From Nocardia asteroides (GTDB taxonomy: Bacteria > Actinomycetota > Actinomycetes > Mycobacteriales > Mycobacteriaceae), in NCBI RefSeq assembly GCF_021183625.1, contig NZ_CP089214.1, positions 3,844,001-3,908,000 of the forward strand: DNA of 64,000 nucleotides, in the 5' to 3' direction. The position numbers and the translations under genes were made by a program. The notes beneath the pieces are model-generated. The model was not told where the DNA came from. It made no database searches and saw only the letters and a program-made list of their open reading frames with translations. Of this stretch, positions 51,601 to 59,139 are shown in pieces (within the stretch, counting starts at the first letter, position 1; each line of letters starts with the position of its first letter).

Positions 51601-53570
51601 GGCAGAGAAGCACAAGTGGCGACGACGAGACTTCGACGTATCCGTCCGAAGGAGGACCGAGGGTGAGCGACGACGCGGTGGGCGGCGTCCCGGCCGACGA
51701 TTCTCCAGGGAACCGGCCAGCCGGGCTCTCCACCGAGCATCGGCCCGCGGACCAGCCGCCACAGCCGGAGCAGGGCGGCCGGGTGCCGCCGCAGGCCCCG
51801 GTGCCCGGCGCTCCGCCGCAGGGGGTGCCGCCGCGGGCAGTGCCGCCGCGGGACGCCGAGGCGACGGTCCGGATCGGCCCTGGCAGCCTGCCGCCGGAGG
51901 CGGTTGTGCCGCCGACAGCGCAGCCGGACACCGGCTCGGCGCACGCGCACCCGCCGCGCGATCCGATGTACGACACCGGCATGCTGCCGATCCCGCCGGT
52001 CGGCGGCGAGCAGGGGCCGGGCCGCCGGATCCCGCGCGGCCCGAAGTTGATCCCCGGCGCCTCGGTCGCGGGCGGCCGCTACCGGCTGCTCGCCGACTGC
52101 GGCGGCTCGCGCGGGCTCAAGTTCTGGCAGGCGCTCGACATCAAGCTGGACCGCGAGGTCGCGCTGACCTTCGTCGACGCCGACCAGAAGTCGGGGGAGA
52201 ACTCCGGCCAGGACGGCCCGCAGGCGATCCTCTCCCGCACCCTGCGGCTCGGCCGGATCAACTCGCCCGGCCTGGCCAGGGTGCTCGACGTGGTGCGCGG
52301 CTCCTCCGGCGGCATCGTGGTCGCCGAGTGGACCCCGGGCCGCTCGCTGCGCGAGATGGCCGAGACCGTTCCCTCCCCGATCGGCGCCGCGCGCGCCATC
52401 CGGGTGCTCGCCTCGGCCGCCGAGCTGGCGCACCGCGGCGGCGGCGCGCTCTCCATCGACCATCCGGACCGGGTGCGGATCAGCGCCTCCGGCGACGCCG
52501 TGCTCGCCTTCCCCGGCACGCTCAGCGACGCCGACGCGCAGGGTGACGTGCGCGGCCTCGGCGCCATGCTCTACGCCCTGATCCTGGCCCGCTGGCCGAT
52601 CCGCTCCGGCGGGCTGAGCGGCCAGGCGGCCACCGTCGGCGGGCTCCGGCTCGCCGACTTCGGCCAGGACGGCACACCGGTCGAGCCGCGCCAGGTGCGG
52701 CCGGAGGTGCCCTTCGAGATCTCCGCGGTCGCGGTGCGCTCGCTGGAGGCGAACAAGGGCGTGCGCACCGCCGCCACCGTCCAGCACGTGCTGGAGCAGG
52801 CCTCGGTCGTCGATCAGAAGACCGACTTCATCCCGGTGCTCCGGCTCGGCCAGCGGCAGCAGCCGCCGGTCGAGGAGTCGCTGGCCGACCCGGAGCTGCT
52901 CGCGGCCGAGCGGGAGCGCTCGCAGCGGATGCTCTGGATCATGGTCGGGCTCGGCATCCTGGCCGCGCTCGTCGTCGGCATCGTGATCTGGTGGACGGTG
53001 AGCATGTTCGCGGGCGGCGAGCCGTCGGCGCCGCTCGACCAGTCCAACAACATCGGCCTGACCAGCGAGACCACCGCCCCGCCTGCCGCGCCGATCGGCC
53101 CGGCCGAGCCCGCCGCGAGCGGCGGCACCGGCGCGCCGGTGCCCGCTACCGCGGTCGGCGTCTTCTCCCCGGAGGGCACGCCGGACGGCACCGGCAACGC
53201 CGCCGCCGTGATCGACCGCGACCCGGCCAGCAGCTGGCGCACCGACCAGTACTTCCAGCAGTTCCCGGCGCTCAAGAAGGGCGTCGGGCTGCTGGCCACG
53301 CTGCCGACCCCGGCCCGGCTGAACTCGGTCGCCATCGAGTCGCCGAGCGCGGGCACGACGGTGGAGATCCGCACCTCGCCCACCGACGCGCCGACGCTGG
53401 ACCAGACCCAGCTGATCGGCTCGGCGCGGCTGCAGAACGGCGTCACCGACATCCCGGTGCGCACCGACCAGGCCGCCCGCTACGTGCTGGTCTGGATCAC
53501 CGGCCTCGGCAACGACGGCGGCCGCTTCCAGACCACCATCGGCGAGCTCCGCTTCGAAGCCGCGCCCTGA
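48609..53570 (+). CDS. murJ: MurJ lipid II flippase fused to pseudokinase and extracellular domain
   Basis: A 1653-residue protein. It contains: a very long cytoplasmic Pro/Gly/Arg-rich N-terminus (residues 1 to about 395); a MurJ/MviN MOP-family flippase with 14 or so membrane helices (about 398-935; LVSRITGFGKQLLLLAVLG near its start); a Pro-rich linker; a pseudokinase (about 1145-1410) lacking the VAIK lysine and the HRD motif; a membrane span (about 1442-1467); and a discoidin-like extracytoplasmic domain. The order matches Rv3910, where the phosphorylated pseudokinase binds FhaA, but this protein is about 470 residues longer. AGGAGGCAGG precedes the ATG. A strong internal start signal lies at 51663. 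Confidence 0.92.
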   Translation: MSDEHPTAHRPHPEDEPDGAGIRRAPLAPWERQLHRPRADPEGGAGMPDGATERFGDDAPPQVPQVSRAEPGPRGPDGARAVPPAGGRNGAPPPRTVGPAPSGGMSRQAPPSGGMPQTRPPGPGGRPRQSPPDGGAPQPGGRPFPPDRGAAGGRPRSVSPDAGAPQSGGMPRQAPPGPAQQGARPRQVPPSGDPARHAPPPGAVPRQRPPGPARDERHVPPPNYGERPAPLPRGERPPLDERGMPQGRPPQRGGPPVPAPGEHPAAHGRPPRPEAPPQPPQPPRGAPPAPPRDGRPLSHGEPLPGEPRRAAPPRRPGAQPPSGGMPRQPAHPGQQRYPAEPGQDRRHAHEAEPARPAPQRIPAAQPKHARPAEPATSHYAQSAKAGTALAEPEQPESRESANARLLRDSGSIAIATLVSRITGFGKQLLLLAVLGPAVASSFVSANLIPNMIAELVLGAVLTAIVVPTLIRAEQEDDDNGAAFVRRLVTAAFTVLAVAALLATASAPILATHVFVSADGKVNTELTTALTFLLVPAILFYGMSALLTAILNTRQAFRPGAWAPVLNNVVVLIMLGAYALTPGEISLNPVSMGDSKLLVLGLGVTTGVFVQAASLLPAIRRHGIDLRPLWGIDARLKQFGRMGIAIILYVLISQVGLIVANNISSHADEAGPAIYSNAWLLLQLPYGVLGVTLLTAIMPRLSRNAAADDTPAVVDDLSVATRLTMIALVPVVVFLTLAGPQVGQALFGYAKFAEDAERLGLAVSWSAFALIPYSLVLIHLRVFYAREQAWTPTWIVLGITAVKIVFSALAPVLSSDSSHVVIMLGAANGLGYTAGAIIGGYLLHRSLGDLRMANVGRTVSRVALAAIAGGAVMLIADRVLGLGKLSEAFGGPGSLIRVAILAVVMFGVAFGLMRLAGIPEIVAITVAVSRRLGFTPPAPELDLDAKIDEGATRVLQRRDQYEYPRFDPYGDSTQTMVLPVIRPDAVGRTGSGHFPYPVRQRSTSGDDETSTYPSEGGPRVSDDAVGGVPADDSPGNRPAGLSTEHRPADQPPQPEQGGRVPPQAPVPGAPPQGVPPRAVPPRDAEATVRIGPGSLPPEAVVPPTAQPDTGSAHAHPPRDPMYDTGMLPIPPVGGEQGPGRRIPRGPKLIPGASVAGGRYRLLADCGGSRGLKFWQALDIKLDREVALTFVDADQKSGENSGQDGPQAILSRTLRLGRINSPGLARVLDVVRGSSGGIVVAEWTPGRSLREMAETVPSPIGAARAIRVLASAAELAHRGGGALSIDHPDRVRISASGDAVLAFPGTLSDADAQGDVRGLGAMLYALILARWPIRSGGLSGQAATVGGLRLADFGQDGTPVEPRQVRPEVPFEISAVAVRSLEANKGVRTAATVQHVLEQASVVDQKTDFIPVLRLGQRQQPPVEESLADPELLAAERERSQRMLWIMVGLGILAALVVGIVIWWTVSMFAGGEPSAPLDQSNNIGLTSETTAPPAAPIGPAEPAASGGTGAPVPATAVGVFSPEGTPDGTGNAAAVIDRDPASSWRTDQYFQQFPALKKGVGLLATLPTPARLNSVAIESPSAGTTVEIRTSPTDAPTLDQTQLIGSARLQNGVTDIPVRTDQAARYVLVWITGLGNDGGRFQTTIGELRFEAAP
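51650..51665 (+). promoter_or_regulatory. in-frame ribosome-binding site and GTG inside murJ
   Basis: GGAGGACCGAGG followed by an in-frame GTG (51663-51665) at codon 1019, at the boundary between the flippase half and the pseudokinase half. Initiation here would give a separate 635-residue pseudokinase-membrane-discoidin protein. Confidence 0.45.
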
Positions 53571-53720
53571 AAATCCCTGCGTAACAGGGGTTCACCGGCC
53601 CGCACGGCCCGGTTGCTACCACATCGTCGCCGACGCTATGATCGCTGCGCGCTCTCGGCAGGGGAGCTGGTGCAGGCGACCGCGCCCGCACCGCAGTGAG
53701 CGCAGTCCAAGGGGTTGGCA

Positions 53721-54323
53721 TTGTCGTCCGAAGTGAACCGCGGGGGGAAGTCGCGGCCGTTCGAGCCCGGCGAGCCGAGCGATATCGAACTGCTGCGCGC
53801 GCACGTCACCGGGCAGCAGCACGCCTTCGCGGAGTTGCTGCGCAGGCACCGCGACCATCTGTGGCAGACCGCCATGCGCATCGCCTACACCAGGGAGGAC
53901 GCGGCCGATTCGCTGCAGGACGCGCTGCTGAACGCGCACCGCACCGCCGCCTCGTTCCGCGGTGATTCCGAGGTGCGCAGCTGGATGCACACCATCGTGG
54001 TGAACGCCTGCCTCGACCGGATCCGGCGGAACAAGACCAGGCGGGCCATCTCGCTCTCGCCGGAGACCATGCCGGATCCGGCGGATCCCCGGAATGGAAT
54101 CGCCGAACTGGAAGTTTCGTTGATGCTCGGGCGGGCACTGTTCACCTTGCCGCCGGATCAGCGCGCGGCGGTGGTCGCGGTGGACCTGGAGGGGCTCAGC
54201 GTCGCGGAGACGGCGGTGCTGCTCGGGGTCGCCGAGGGCACGGTCAAGAGCCGGTGCGCGCGCGCCCGGCTCCGGCTGCGGGAGCAGCTGGAGGATCTCC
54301 GTGACCCGGGGAACCGGACGTAG
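53721..54323 (+). CDS. sigM: ECF RNA polymerase sigma factor SigM
   Basis: A 200-residue ECF sigma factor in the Rv3911 position. Sigma region 2 is recognisable in AFAELLRRHRDHLWQTAMRI and DAADSLQDALLNAHRTAASF, region 2.4 in VRSWMHTIVVNACLDRIRR, and region 4 in LPPDQRAAVVAVDLEGLSVA, followed by VAEGTVKSRCARARLRLRE. It directs core RNA polymerase to envelope and stress genes and is held by the downstream anti-sigma. The start is uncertain: TTG 53721 has AAGGGG at good spacing, with TTG 53715 and GTG 53733 as alternatives. Confidence 0.88.
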   Translation: MSSEVNRGGKSRPFEPGEPSDIELLRAHVTGQQHAFAELLRRHRDHLWQTAMRIAYTREDAADSLQDALLNAHRTAASFRGDSEVRSWMHTIVVNACLDRIRRNKTRRAISLSPETMPDPADPRNGIAELEVSLMLGRALFTLPPDQRAAVVAVDLEGLSVAETAVLLGVAEGTVKSRCARARLRLREQLEDLRDPGNRT

Positions 54324-54416
54324 GGGCGGTGCGTCATAAGTAGTGACGGACCACAGCGCGATGACCACGACGACCGCCCCCGTCGCGAAGGGGACCTGTG
54401 ATGTCAGGTGAGTTCC

Positions 54417-55328
54417 ATGTCGGATGAGAACAGCGGAGGTGCGATGGCGACCCGATCGGTCCCGCAGCCTCCGTTCTCGGTGGACGTGCTGGCCGATCTC
54501 CACGCGGGCAATCTCGAGCCCGAGGTCCGCGAGCAGCTGTGGCCCGCGGTCAACCGCGACCCCGACGCGCTCCGCGTGCTGCGCGCACTGGACGAGGTGA
54601 GCACCCGGATTCGCGCGCTCGGCGCCGAGGAGCGGGTGCTGCACGCCATGCCCGTCGATATCGCCGCCCGGCTGGAGCGGTTCGTCACCGATCTCGACGG
54701 GGTCGAGCCGACCGAACAGCTCGGGCAGCGGCCCGTTCCCGCGCGGCCCGAGCCTCCTGCCGACGACGTCGAAGCCACGACCCGGCTCGGCCCCGGCGAT
54801 GGCCCCGGCGAAGGCTATGGCGATGGCGAGGCGACAGCGCGGCTCGGCGGCACCGACGACAGTGCAGACCCGGGAAGCCGGCGCACGGGCACCGTCGTCC
54901 CGTTGGCTCCACGGCGCAGGCGGCCCGCGTACCTGCTCACCGCGGCGGCCGCCGTGCTTCTGGTGCTCGCCGTCGGCGTCGGCATCACCGCCGCCATGCG
55001 GGCGGGTACCGAGCCGGGCACCCCGACCGCGCAACCGCCGGCCGCGCTCGACGTCGGGGACGAGCTGACCTCCACCGCGGCCCTCGGCATCATGGGCCGC
55101 AACGACGTCACCGGCCCGCTCGGCAGCGCCGCCGCGCTCCGGCGCTGCGTCGCCGCCAACGGCCTGGAGCGCCCCGTGCTCGGCTCCACCGACGTGCTCT
55201 TCCGCGGCGGCCCCGCCGTATTGGTGCTGCTGGCCGGGCCGCGCTCGCCCGGCGTCACCGCGCTGGTGGTCGGCACCGGCTGCAGCACCGGCGATCCGCA
55301 GCAGCTCACCCGCACCGACATCGGCTGA
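54417..55328 (+). CDS. anti-sigma factor, RsmA-type (anti-SigM)
   Basis: A 303-residue single-span protein in the Rv3912 position. The cytoplasmic N-terminal part (FSVDVLADLHAGNLEPEVRE and LWPAVNRDPDALRVLRALDE) is a helical anti-sigma-like domain without the zinc HxxxCxxC motif. An acidic linker carries two EAT-x-RLG motifs (EATTRLGPG, EATARLGG). A membrane helix follows at about residues 170-194, then an extracytoplasmic domain with two cysteines (LRRCVAANG, GTGCSTGDP). AGGTGAGTTCC precedes the ATG at 54417; the GTG at 54408 is an alternative. Regulation by signals outside the membrane is inferred from topology. Confidence 0.82.
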   Translation: MSDENSGGAMATRSVPQPPFSVDVLADLHAGNLEPEVREQLWPAVNRDPDALRVLRALDEVSTRIRALGAEERVLHAMPVDIAARLERFVTDLDGVEPTEQLGQRPVPARPEPPADDVEATTRLGPGDGPGEGYGDGEATARLGGTDDSADPGSRRTGTVVPLAPRRRRPAYLLTAAAAVLLVLAVGVGITAAMRAGTEPGTPTAQPPAALDVGDELTSTAALGIMGRNDVTGPLGSAAALRRCVAANGLERPVLGSTDVLFRGGPAVLVLLAGPRSPGVTALVVGTGCSTGDPQQLTRTDIG

Positions 55329-55376
55329 TCGCCCGCACAGCCACCGTTTTCGCCCCCCAGCGGCCCGCACCACACC

Positions 55377-55403
55377 GGGAATTCCACCCGATACCCTGGT
55401 GTT
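55377..55403 (+). promoter_or_regulatory. SigR/SigH-type promoter of trxB-trxA
   Basis: GGGAAT (55377-55382) and GTT (55401-55403) are 18 bp apart, exactly the GGAAT-N18-GTT consensus of Streptomyces SigR and Mycobacterium SigH. It ends 40 bp before the trxB ATG. trxB2-trxC in mycobacteria and trxBA in Streptomyces are known targets of these thiol-stress sigma factors. Confidence 0.75.
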
Positions 55404-55443
55404 GACCGAGACGTCAGACGTCCCACTCCTTCGGAAGGGCCCC

Positions 55444-56427
55444 ATGAGCACGCCTGTTCGCGACCTGATCATCGTCGGCTCCGGCCCCGCCGGGTACACC
55501 GCCGCCGTCTACGCCGCGCGCGCCGAGCTCGAGCCACTGCAGTTCGAGGGCACCCAGTTCGGCGGCGCGCTGATGACCACCACCGAGGTGGAGAACTTCC
55601 CCGGCTTCCGCGCGGGCATCATGGGCCCCGACCTCATGGACGAGATGCGCGAGCAGGCCAAGCGCTTCGGCACCGAGATCCGCACCGAGGACGTCGACGC
55701 CATCGACCTCTCCGGCCCGATCAAGACCGTGACCGTCGGCGCCGAGACCTACCGCGCCTACGCGATCATCCTCGCCATGGGCTCGGCTGCCCGCTACCTC
55801 GGCGTCCCCGGCGAGGAGAAGCTGCTCGGCCGCGGCGTCAGCGCCTGCGCCACCTGTGACGGCTTCTTCTTCAAGGGCCAGGAGATCGTGGTCGTCGGCG
55901 GCGGCGACTCGGCGATGGAGGAGGCGATCTTCCTGACCAAGTTCGCCACCACCGTCACCATCGTGCACCGGCGCGAGGAGTTCCGCGCCTCCCGCATCAT
56001 GCTGGAGCGCGCCAAGGCCAATGACAAGATCAAGTTCGTGCTGAACACCGAGGTCGTGCAGGTCAACGGCGATTCCGCGGTGACGAGCCTGTCCCTGCGT
56101 GACACCAGGACCGGGGAGACCTCCGAGCTCGCCGCCACCGGCCTCTTCGTCGCGATCGGCCACGACCCGCGCAGTGAGCTGGTCCGCGGGCAGGTCGAGC
56201 TCGACGCCGACGGCTACGTCCAGGTGCAGCACCCGACCACCGCCACGAACGTCCCCGGCGTCTTCGCCGTCGGCGACCTCGTGGACCACATCTACCGCCA
56301 GGCGATCACCGCGGCCGGCACCGGGTGCCGCGCCGCGATCGACGCCGAGCGGTGGCTGGGCGAGCAGGGCGACATCACGTCGAACACGCTCGACCACGCC
56401 GGTTCCCCGGTGACCCCGGTGTCCTGA
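55444..56427 (+). CDS. trxB: thioredoxin reductase
   Basis: A 327-residue low-molecular-weight thioredoxin reductase. The FAD motif is LIIVGSGPAGYTAAVYAARA, the redox-active CxxC is in GVSACATCDGFFFKG (about residue 135) and the NADPH motif is VVVGGGDSAMEEAIFL. The C-terminal FAD-binding segment VFAVGDLVDHIYRQAITAAG completes the family pattern. It reduces TrxA with NADPH. It is followed after 30 bp by trxA in the same operon, with a SigR/SigH-type promoter upstream. Confidence 0.96.
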   Translation: MSTPVRDLIIVGSGPAGYTAAVYAARAELEPLQFEGTQFGGALMTTTEVENFPGFRAGIMGPDLMDEMREQAKRFGTEIRTEDVDAIDLSGPIKTVTVGAETYRAYAIILAMGSAARYLGVPGEEKLLGRGVSACATCDGFFFKGQEIVVVGGGDSAMEEAIFLTKFATTVTIVHRREEFRASRIMLERAKANDKIKFVLNTEVVQVNGDSAVTSLSLRDTRTGETSELAATGLFVAIGHDPRSELVRGQVELDADGYVQVQHPTTATNVPGVFAVGDLVDHIYRQAITAAGTGCRAAIDAERWLGEQGDITSNTLDHAGSPVTPVS

Positions 56428-56457
56428 CGGACCCCGTACCAGCGCAAGGAGATATCC

Positions 56458-56787
56458 GTGTCCGACAAGAAGACGGTGACCGTCACCGACGCCACCTTCG
56501 CCGACGACGTCCTGCTCAGCGAGAAGCCCGTACTCGTCGACTTCTGGGCCGACTGGTGCGGCCCGTGCAAGATGGTCGCCCCGGTGCTGGAGGAGATCGC
56601 GGGCACGCACGCCGACAAGCTCACCATCGCCAAGCTGGACGTGGATGCCAACCCCGGCACCGCCCGCGACTACGAGGTGCTCTCGCTGCCGACGATGATG
56701 CTGTTCTCCGGTGGAAAGCCGGTCAAGAGCATCGTCGGAGCCAAGGGCAAGGCCGCGCTGCTGCGCGAACTCGACGGCGTCATCTGA
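56458..56787 (+). CDS. trxA: thioredoxin
   Basis: A 109-residue thioredoxin with active site WCGPCK (residues 33-38), the cis-proline in SLPTMMLFSGGKP and the buried Asp in LVDFWADW. GTG 56458 follows AAGGAGATATCC. It is the partner of TrxB and the second gene of the operon. Confidence 0.96.
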   Translation: MSDKKTVTVTDATFADDVLLSEKPVLVDFWADWCGPCKMVAPVLEEIAGTHADKLTIAKLDVDANPGTARDYEVLSLPTMMLFSGGKPVKSIVGAKGKAALLRELDGVI

Positions 56788-56945
56788 CGCCGGGAACAGC
56801 CGACTCCCCGTAGGATGCCTGGGACCCGCGATTGCGGGGTTGTGGCCGAGGTCTGCGACAATCGACCGACGCTCCGGTCGTGCGAGGGTTCACACCGTCG
56901 CATGAGTGGGTACCCGGGATCAACGGAAGGAAAGGGCCCTCACGC

Positions 56946-58139
56946 ATGCACCGACTTCGTCACGGCGACGGCGGTCCGGCGGTCGCGGAAGTCCGGAGCA
57001 CCCTGGCGAGTCTGGGATTCCTGAACTCTCATGCGGGCGCGGATCAGAACGACCCGCCGGAGTACTGGAAGGACGTCGAGGCGTCCTTCGACCATCCGCT
57101 CGACTCCGCGGTGCGCGCCTTCCAGCAGCACCGCGGGTTGCTGGTCGACGGCATCGTCGGCCCGGCGACCTACCGGGCGCTCAAGGAAGCCTCCTACCGG
57201 CTCGGCGCCCGCACCCTCATCTACCAGCTCTCCGCCCCGCTGTACGGCGACGACGTCGCCACGCTGCAGCGCCGGCTGCAGGATCTCGGCTTCTACGTGC
57301 ACCGGGTGGACGGCTACTTCGGCCCGCACACCCATGAGGGGTTGACCGCTTTCCAGCGCGAGATCGGGCTCGCCGCCGACGGCATCTGCGGCCCGGACAC
57401 GCTGCGCTCGCTGGAGCTGCTCGGCGCCCGCGTCACCGGCGGCAATCCGCACCGGATCGCCGAGGAGGAGGTCGTGCACCGGGCGGGCCCGCAGCTCACC
57501 GGCAAGCGCATCGTGATCGACCCGGGCCTCGGCGGCCCCGATCGCGGGCATTCGGTCGCCACCGAGTTCGGTGAGGTCTACGAGTCCGAGGTGCTCTGGG
57601 ATCTGGCCGCCAGGCTGGAGGGCCGGATGGCCGCCACCGGCATGGAGACCTTCCTCTCCCGGCCCTGGAACGCCAACCCCAGCGATGCCGAGCGCGCCGA
57701 GACCTCCAACGCCTTCGACGCCGACCTGATGATCTCGCTGCGCTGCGCCACCAACCCGAGCCCGTCGGCGAACGGCGTGGCCGGCTTCTACTTCGGCAAC
57801 TCGCACGGCTCGGTCTCGATGATCGGCCAGGTGCTGGCCGGCTACATCCAGCGCGAGGTGGTGGCGCGGACCTCGCTGCAGGACTGCCGCACGCACCCGC
57901 GCACCTGGGATCTGCTCCGGCTCACCAAGATGCCGACGGTCCAGGTCGACATCGGCTACCTGACCAACGAATACGACGCCTCGGTGCTCACCACGCCCCG
58001 GATGCGCGACGTGATCGCCGAGGCCATCCTGGTGTCCGTGAAGCGGCTGTACCTGCTCGGCCAGGACGATCAGCCCACCGGCACCTACACCTTCGCCGAG
58101 CTGCTCGCCGAGGAGCTGGCCGCGGCCGACCGGATGTAG
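56946..58139 (+). CDS. cwlM: CwlM, pseudo-amidase regulator of peptidoglycan precursor synthesis
   Basis: A 397-residue protein with two N-terminal peptidoglycan-binding-like domains (about residues 1-70 and 85-155; DGIVGPATYRAL and DGICGPDTLRSL) followed by an amidase_3 domain. The first zinc-binding His of the catalytic motif is Leu (IVIDPGLGGPDRG, about residue 196), so hydrolase activity is doubtful; mycobacterial CwlM also lacks this His. The C-terminal PTGTYTFAELL retains a Thr-rich segment comparable to the site phosphorylated by PknB, through which CwlM activates MurA. There is no signal peptide, as in cytoplasmic CwlM. The ATG at 56946 is chosen; start signals upstream are weak. Confidence 0.92.
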   Translation: MHRLRHGDGGPAVAEVRSTLASLGFLNSHAGADQNDPPEYWKDVEASFDHPLDSAVRAFQQHRGLLVDGIVGPATYRALKEASYRLGARTLIYQLSAPLYGDDVATLQRRLQDLGFYVHRVDGYFGPHTHEGLTAFQREIGLAADGICGPDTLRSLELLGARVTGGNPHRIAEEEVVHRAGPQLTGKRIVIDPGLGGPDRGHSVATEFGEVYESEVLWDLAARLEGRMAATGMETFLSRPWNANPSDAERAETSNAFDADLMISLRCATNPSPSANGVAGFYFGNSHGSVSMIGQVLAGYIQREVVARTSLQDCRTHPRTWDLLRLTKMPTVQVDIGYLTNEYDASVLTTPRMRDVIAEAILVSVKRLYLLGQDDQPTGTYTFAELLAEELAAADRM

Positions 58140-58150
58140 TCCGCCCCCGC

Positions 58151-58193
58151 ACGACGATGGCCCCGCCCGATTCCCGGGCGGGGCCATCGTCGT
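58151..58193. terminator. 19-bp stem-loop terminator after cwlM
   Basis: Arms ACGACGATGGCCCCGCCCG and its complement around an ATTCC loop, between converging stops at 58139 and 58203. Confidence 0.88.
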
Positions 58194-58202
58194 TCCGCGG
58201 GA

Positions 58203-58943
58203 TCAGCAGGGCGCGCCGACGCGGGCGGGCGGGGTCATCGAGGCGGCCGCGAGCAGCTGGTCAAGCGCGCGCTCGACATCCTCCTTCCAGCCGTGGTCGG
58301 AGTCGATCTCCAGCCGCAGCCGCGGGAAGCGGTGGTGCGGCGCCACCACCTCGAAGCCGGCGTCCTCCAGGAAGTCGGCCTCGATCATGCAGGTCTCCGG
58401 CGAGCACGGGCCGATGGCGGCGCTCGCGCTCGGCGCGGCGCCGAGGGAGGGGCTGTCGATCCGCTCCATCAGCCGCATGGAGCCCGCGGTGCGATCACCG
58501 AGCGAGGTGGCCGGGGGAGCGGTGCGAATGCCGAAGGCCTCCAGGGCGCGCACGCCGCGGCGGACCAGATCGGCCACCACGGCCTGGATCAGCTGGTGGG
58601 TGACGTCGCGGTCGGCGTAGACGGCTTCGGCCCGCAGCGTGGTCAGCAGGACGGCATCCGGGCTCACCGGCGAGGTCGGGAAGAGTCCGGCGCGCGGAAC
58701 CACGTTCGGCGGCGAGTACAGCGCACACCCCGCGCCCTGCCCGTCCACCTGAGCGATCTGACCGCAGGAGCCCCACTCCAGCATCACGGTGGAGAGCCAG
58801 GCCTCCTTCTCGAAGACCGGGTCGCTGAATTCCCTGGAGTCCTCGGCGACCGCGGGATCGATCTCCCAGAACACGCACCGCCGTGCGTGGGTGGGCAACT
58901 TGTCGAGCTCCCCGAGGGTGAGTGCTGTGACGCTGGTCGACAC
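58203..58943 (-). CDS. GNAT-like family protein (Rv3916c-type)
   Basis: A 246-residue protein. It opens with STSVTALTLGELDKLPTHAR, then RRCVFWEID, and contains EKEAWLSTVMLEWGSCGQIA, which together mark the actinobacterial Rv3916c family placed next to parB. The C-terminal half includes ADFLEDAGFEVVAPHHRFPR, a GNAT-like acceptor region. The classical Q/RxxGxG/A acetyl-CoA motif is not clear, so activity is uncertain. GTG 58941-58943 is chosen over a longer reading because the upstream codons are low complexity. It is transcribed in the same direction as parB-parA, 197 bp downstream. Its function is unknown. Confidence 0.78.
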   Translation of the reverse strand: MSTSVTALTLGELDKLPTHARRCVFWEIDPAVAEDSREFSDPVFEKEAWLSTVMLEWGSCGQIAQVDGQGAGCALYSPPNVVPRAGLFPTSPVSPDAVLLTTLRAEAVYADRDVTHQLIQAVVADLVRRGVRALEAFGIRTAPPATSLGDRTAGSMRLMERIDSPSLGAAPSASAAIGPCSPETCMIEADFLEDAGFEVVAPHHRFPRLRLEIDSDHGWKEDVERALDQLLAAASMTPPARVGAPC

Positions 58944-59139
58944 CGCTCTGCTCAGCCTCCAGCTCTCCGATTCGTCTACGCTCACTGGTCTCGCTCGCAA
59001 GAATAGGCGATCCGCCGAAATCCGAAACCCTTCGGGGGCGAAGCCGATTTCACAGTCGGATTTCCGGCACTGTCACAGTGACGTTTCAAGCCTGGCCTCT
59101 CGGTCATCGGCTGGCAGCACCGAAAATCAACAATTCGGG

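Noticed and set aside
49500..52787. 1095-codon minus-strand frame opposite murJ
   Set aside because: Composition is Arg/Gly/Asp/Gln-rich antisense pattern; murJ has clear membrane helices and a good ribosome-binding site.
53571..53720. CCCTG/CAGGG short hairpin after murJ considered as a terminator
   Set aside because: Only five base pairs with no T-run; too weak to call.
58203..59000. Start of the Rv3916c-like gene at 59000
   Set aside because: The extra 19 residues are uncharacteristic low-complexity sequence; 58943 matches the family N-terminus better.
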